Source: Girardinichthys multiradiatus
Lineage: Eukaryota; Chordata; Actinopteri; Cyprinodontiformes; Goodeidae
Assembly (NCBI RefSeq): GCF_021462225.1
Contig: NC_061804.1
Span: 3,387,001-3,451,000, forward strand
Reading direction: 5' to 3'
DNA: 64,000 bases
Both the position numbers and the translations under genes were made by a program. Shown one piece after another: positions 62,525-64,000 of the stretch. The number at the start of each line of letters is the position of its first letter. Position 1 is the first letter of the stretch. Under the pieces are notes generated by a model. That model saw only the letters and a list, made by a program, of their open reading frames with translations. It did not search any database and had not been told where the DNA came from.

Positions 62525-62600
62525 TCACATCAACCAGCTCTCAGCTGCCTCTGCTCTTCATCTTGATTAGAGCGTCAACTCCTCCTCAGACTCCCAACAA
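62525..62600 (+). other. ins: Insulin non-coding exon 1
   Basis: The 5' UTR between the TATA box and a strong donor (CAACAA/gtgagt at 62600/62601). It is followed by an 84-base intron ending TTCAG at 62684. The start is estimated from TATA spacing. Confidence 0.75.
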
Positions 62601-62696
62601 GTGAGTGATTCTCCTCCACCTCTCCTCATGACCTTCTCTGTGTTTTACTGCTCCTGTCTAAAGAATCTGTCTCTGTTCGTTCAGTTCTCCTCCGGC

Positions 62697-63690
62697 ATGG
62701 CAGCGCTGTGGATCCAGTCCTTCTCCCTGTTGGTCTTACTGGTTGTATCGTGGCCAGGCTCCCAGGCTGTCGCCCCTCCGCAGCACCTGTGCGGCTCTCA
62801 CCTAGTTGACGCTCTCTACCTGGTCTGTGGGGACAGAGGCTTCTTCTATGACCCCAAGAGGGATGTGGACCATCTCCTGGGTGAGACCTCTAAACTCCAT
62901 CACACGTAGCTGATTTATTTTTTAGAGAAAAATATTTGTTCATTACTTCAATGAAGTTTAAAAGCAGATTTTTAGGTAGGAAACAATATAGTAACTTTAA
63001 ATGTTTTAGAGATGACTACAAGACGTGCCATCAGGTTGAAAATCACATATTTTGAATGGTTATTTGTGTCATTTATGTGTCATTTTTACCTCTTTGTATA
63101 TTTTATGTCTGTGTGAATTAGCATCTCATTCTAGGTCCAGCATAGCTTTTTTGGTGATTTGTTTTTTGTAGTTACTTTGCATCTAATTAAATCTTTTTGC
63201 ATGTCTTTCTGGTCATTTTGACTCTTTTTTATATTAGCTTTTTATTAAACTCTTATTTGCTCTTATCCAAATGCTGTTTTTAAGTAAAGTTTTGACATGA
63301 GACCTGAGAGTCCCACTCAGATTAAAAAGTTTAGCTCTGTTTCTTTCTTTTGTTGCACACTTAAATATAATCACTTATTATATGTGACTGTAATACCATC
63401 TGCAATAAGGGAAAAAAACATCCATTTTTAGAATGAACCAGTGAGCATCTGCTCTTTTTTCTCCTGTGTTTCGGGTCAAGGTTTTCCTGTTTGAACCACT
63501 TCTCTCTGTTATCGCTCCTTCAGGTTTCCTCCCTCCAAAGACAGGCACAGGGTCGATTCACGGCGGTGAGAATGAGGTGGCTGAGCTGGCTTTTAAGGAC
63601 CAGATGGAGATGATGGTTAAGAGAGGCATAGTCGAGCAGTGCTGCCACAGGCCCTGCAACATCTTTGACCTGCAGAACTACTGCAACTAA
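62697..63690 (+). CDS. ins: Preproinsulin, complete
   Basis: Precursor of the secreted hormone insulin, made in the Brockmann body or islets of fish. Exons 62697-62880 and 63524-63690 join in phase (GT-AG, 643-base intron in the C-peptide) to 116 residues. Residues 1-24 form a signal peptide (hydrophobic core LLVLLVV, end at SQA). The B chain starts near Val25 and holds Cys32 and Cys44. Lys54-Arg55 and Lys94-Arg95 are the dibasic processing sites. The A chain is residues 96-116, GIVEQCC to NYCN, with Cys101, 102, 106 and 115. All six Cys are present. A 5'-UTR intron plus a C-peptide intron is the standard vertebrate insulin structure. Asp52 lies where I expect Asn in most fish insulins. Which teleost paralogue it is cannot be told from sequence alone. 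Confidence 0.97.
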
Positions 63691-63866
63691 GTAGCGTGCT
63701 GACAGTCCAAGTCTAACCAGCGACTGAGTGCAGCTTGGTTTGTTGGCTAACTTATAAAATCCCACCCCAACTCCACCCTCTCCTCTGAAGAGCAGCAGTG
63801 CGGATCTTTTCCAGAGAACCAACTGCAGTCAATGATATGCTGAGAGATGGATTATTTTTGCAAGAA

Positions 63867-63872
63867 AATAAA
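63867..63872 (+). promoter_or_regulatory. ins: Insulin polyadenylation signal
   Basis: AATAAA 177 bases after the stop codon. Confidence 0.85.
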
Positions 63873-64000
63873 GTTTTATGAATTGAGACATCAGGATGTG
63901 TGTCTTTTAATATATGGACTTCTTTCTTTTACATTCAGTCAGAAAAAGGGCACCTCATATGCTTCAAACATGCCATCAATATTTAATGACACCCCTGATA

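Overview
The window is nuclear DNA from a teleost fish, most likely a percomorph. It has intron-rich vertebrate genes with GT-AG splice sites, a fish-type preproinsulin, several Tc1-like families, L2/Rex1-type LINE fragments ending in (TTGAA)n tails, and a retroviral env relic of a kind known from fish. The species cannot be named from the sequence alone.

Layout. 1-1826: a Tc1-like element with a LINE fragment nested in it. 2.8-9.0 kb (+): the last five coding exons of mks1 (B9-domain ciliary transition-zone protein), with repeats and Tc1 relics in its introns. 9.4-9.95 kb: a LINE 3' end. 13.5-25.2 kb (+): a complete ap2b1, the beta subunit of the AP-2 clathrin adaptor. It has 21 coding exons that join in phase to 953 residues and include a 42-nt exon for an optional 14-residue hinge segment. 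27.88-49.76 kb: a 21.9-kb tandem array of about 1.25-kb units. Each unit carries, on the minus strand, an intron-containing tRNA-Tyr(GTA), a tRNA-His(GTG) and a decayed second tRNA-His. I count 19 Tyr and 16 His copies, and three units carry an extra Tyr-bearing segment of about 0.5 kb. 49.8-60.4 kb: a transposon graveyard with two complementary halves of a Tc1 element, a DD36E Tc1/mariner copy, a LINE that kept its 5' part and lost its 3' part, a long GATA microsatellite, a cryptic spliced-looking minus-strand locus (50.96-52.16 kb), and a broken endogenous retrovirus (integrase tail, env, possible LTR). 62.5-63.9 kb (+): a complete insulin gene with TATA box, 5'-UTR intron, C-peptide intron and polyadenylation signal.

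The three protein genes are ordinary conserved housekeeping or endocrine genes and share no obvious pathway. The most notable structure is the paired Tyr/His tRNA array. It looks like a product of unequal crossing-over and homogenisation. Intact copies lie in the interior and on the right, degenerate Tyr copies cluster near the rearranged units at 35-41 kb, and every His copy lacks a nearby T-run terminator.
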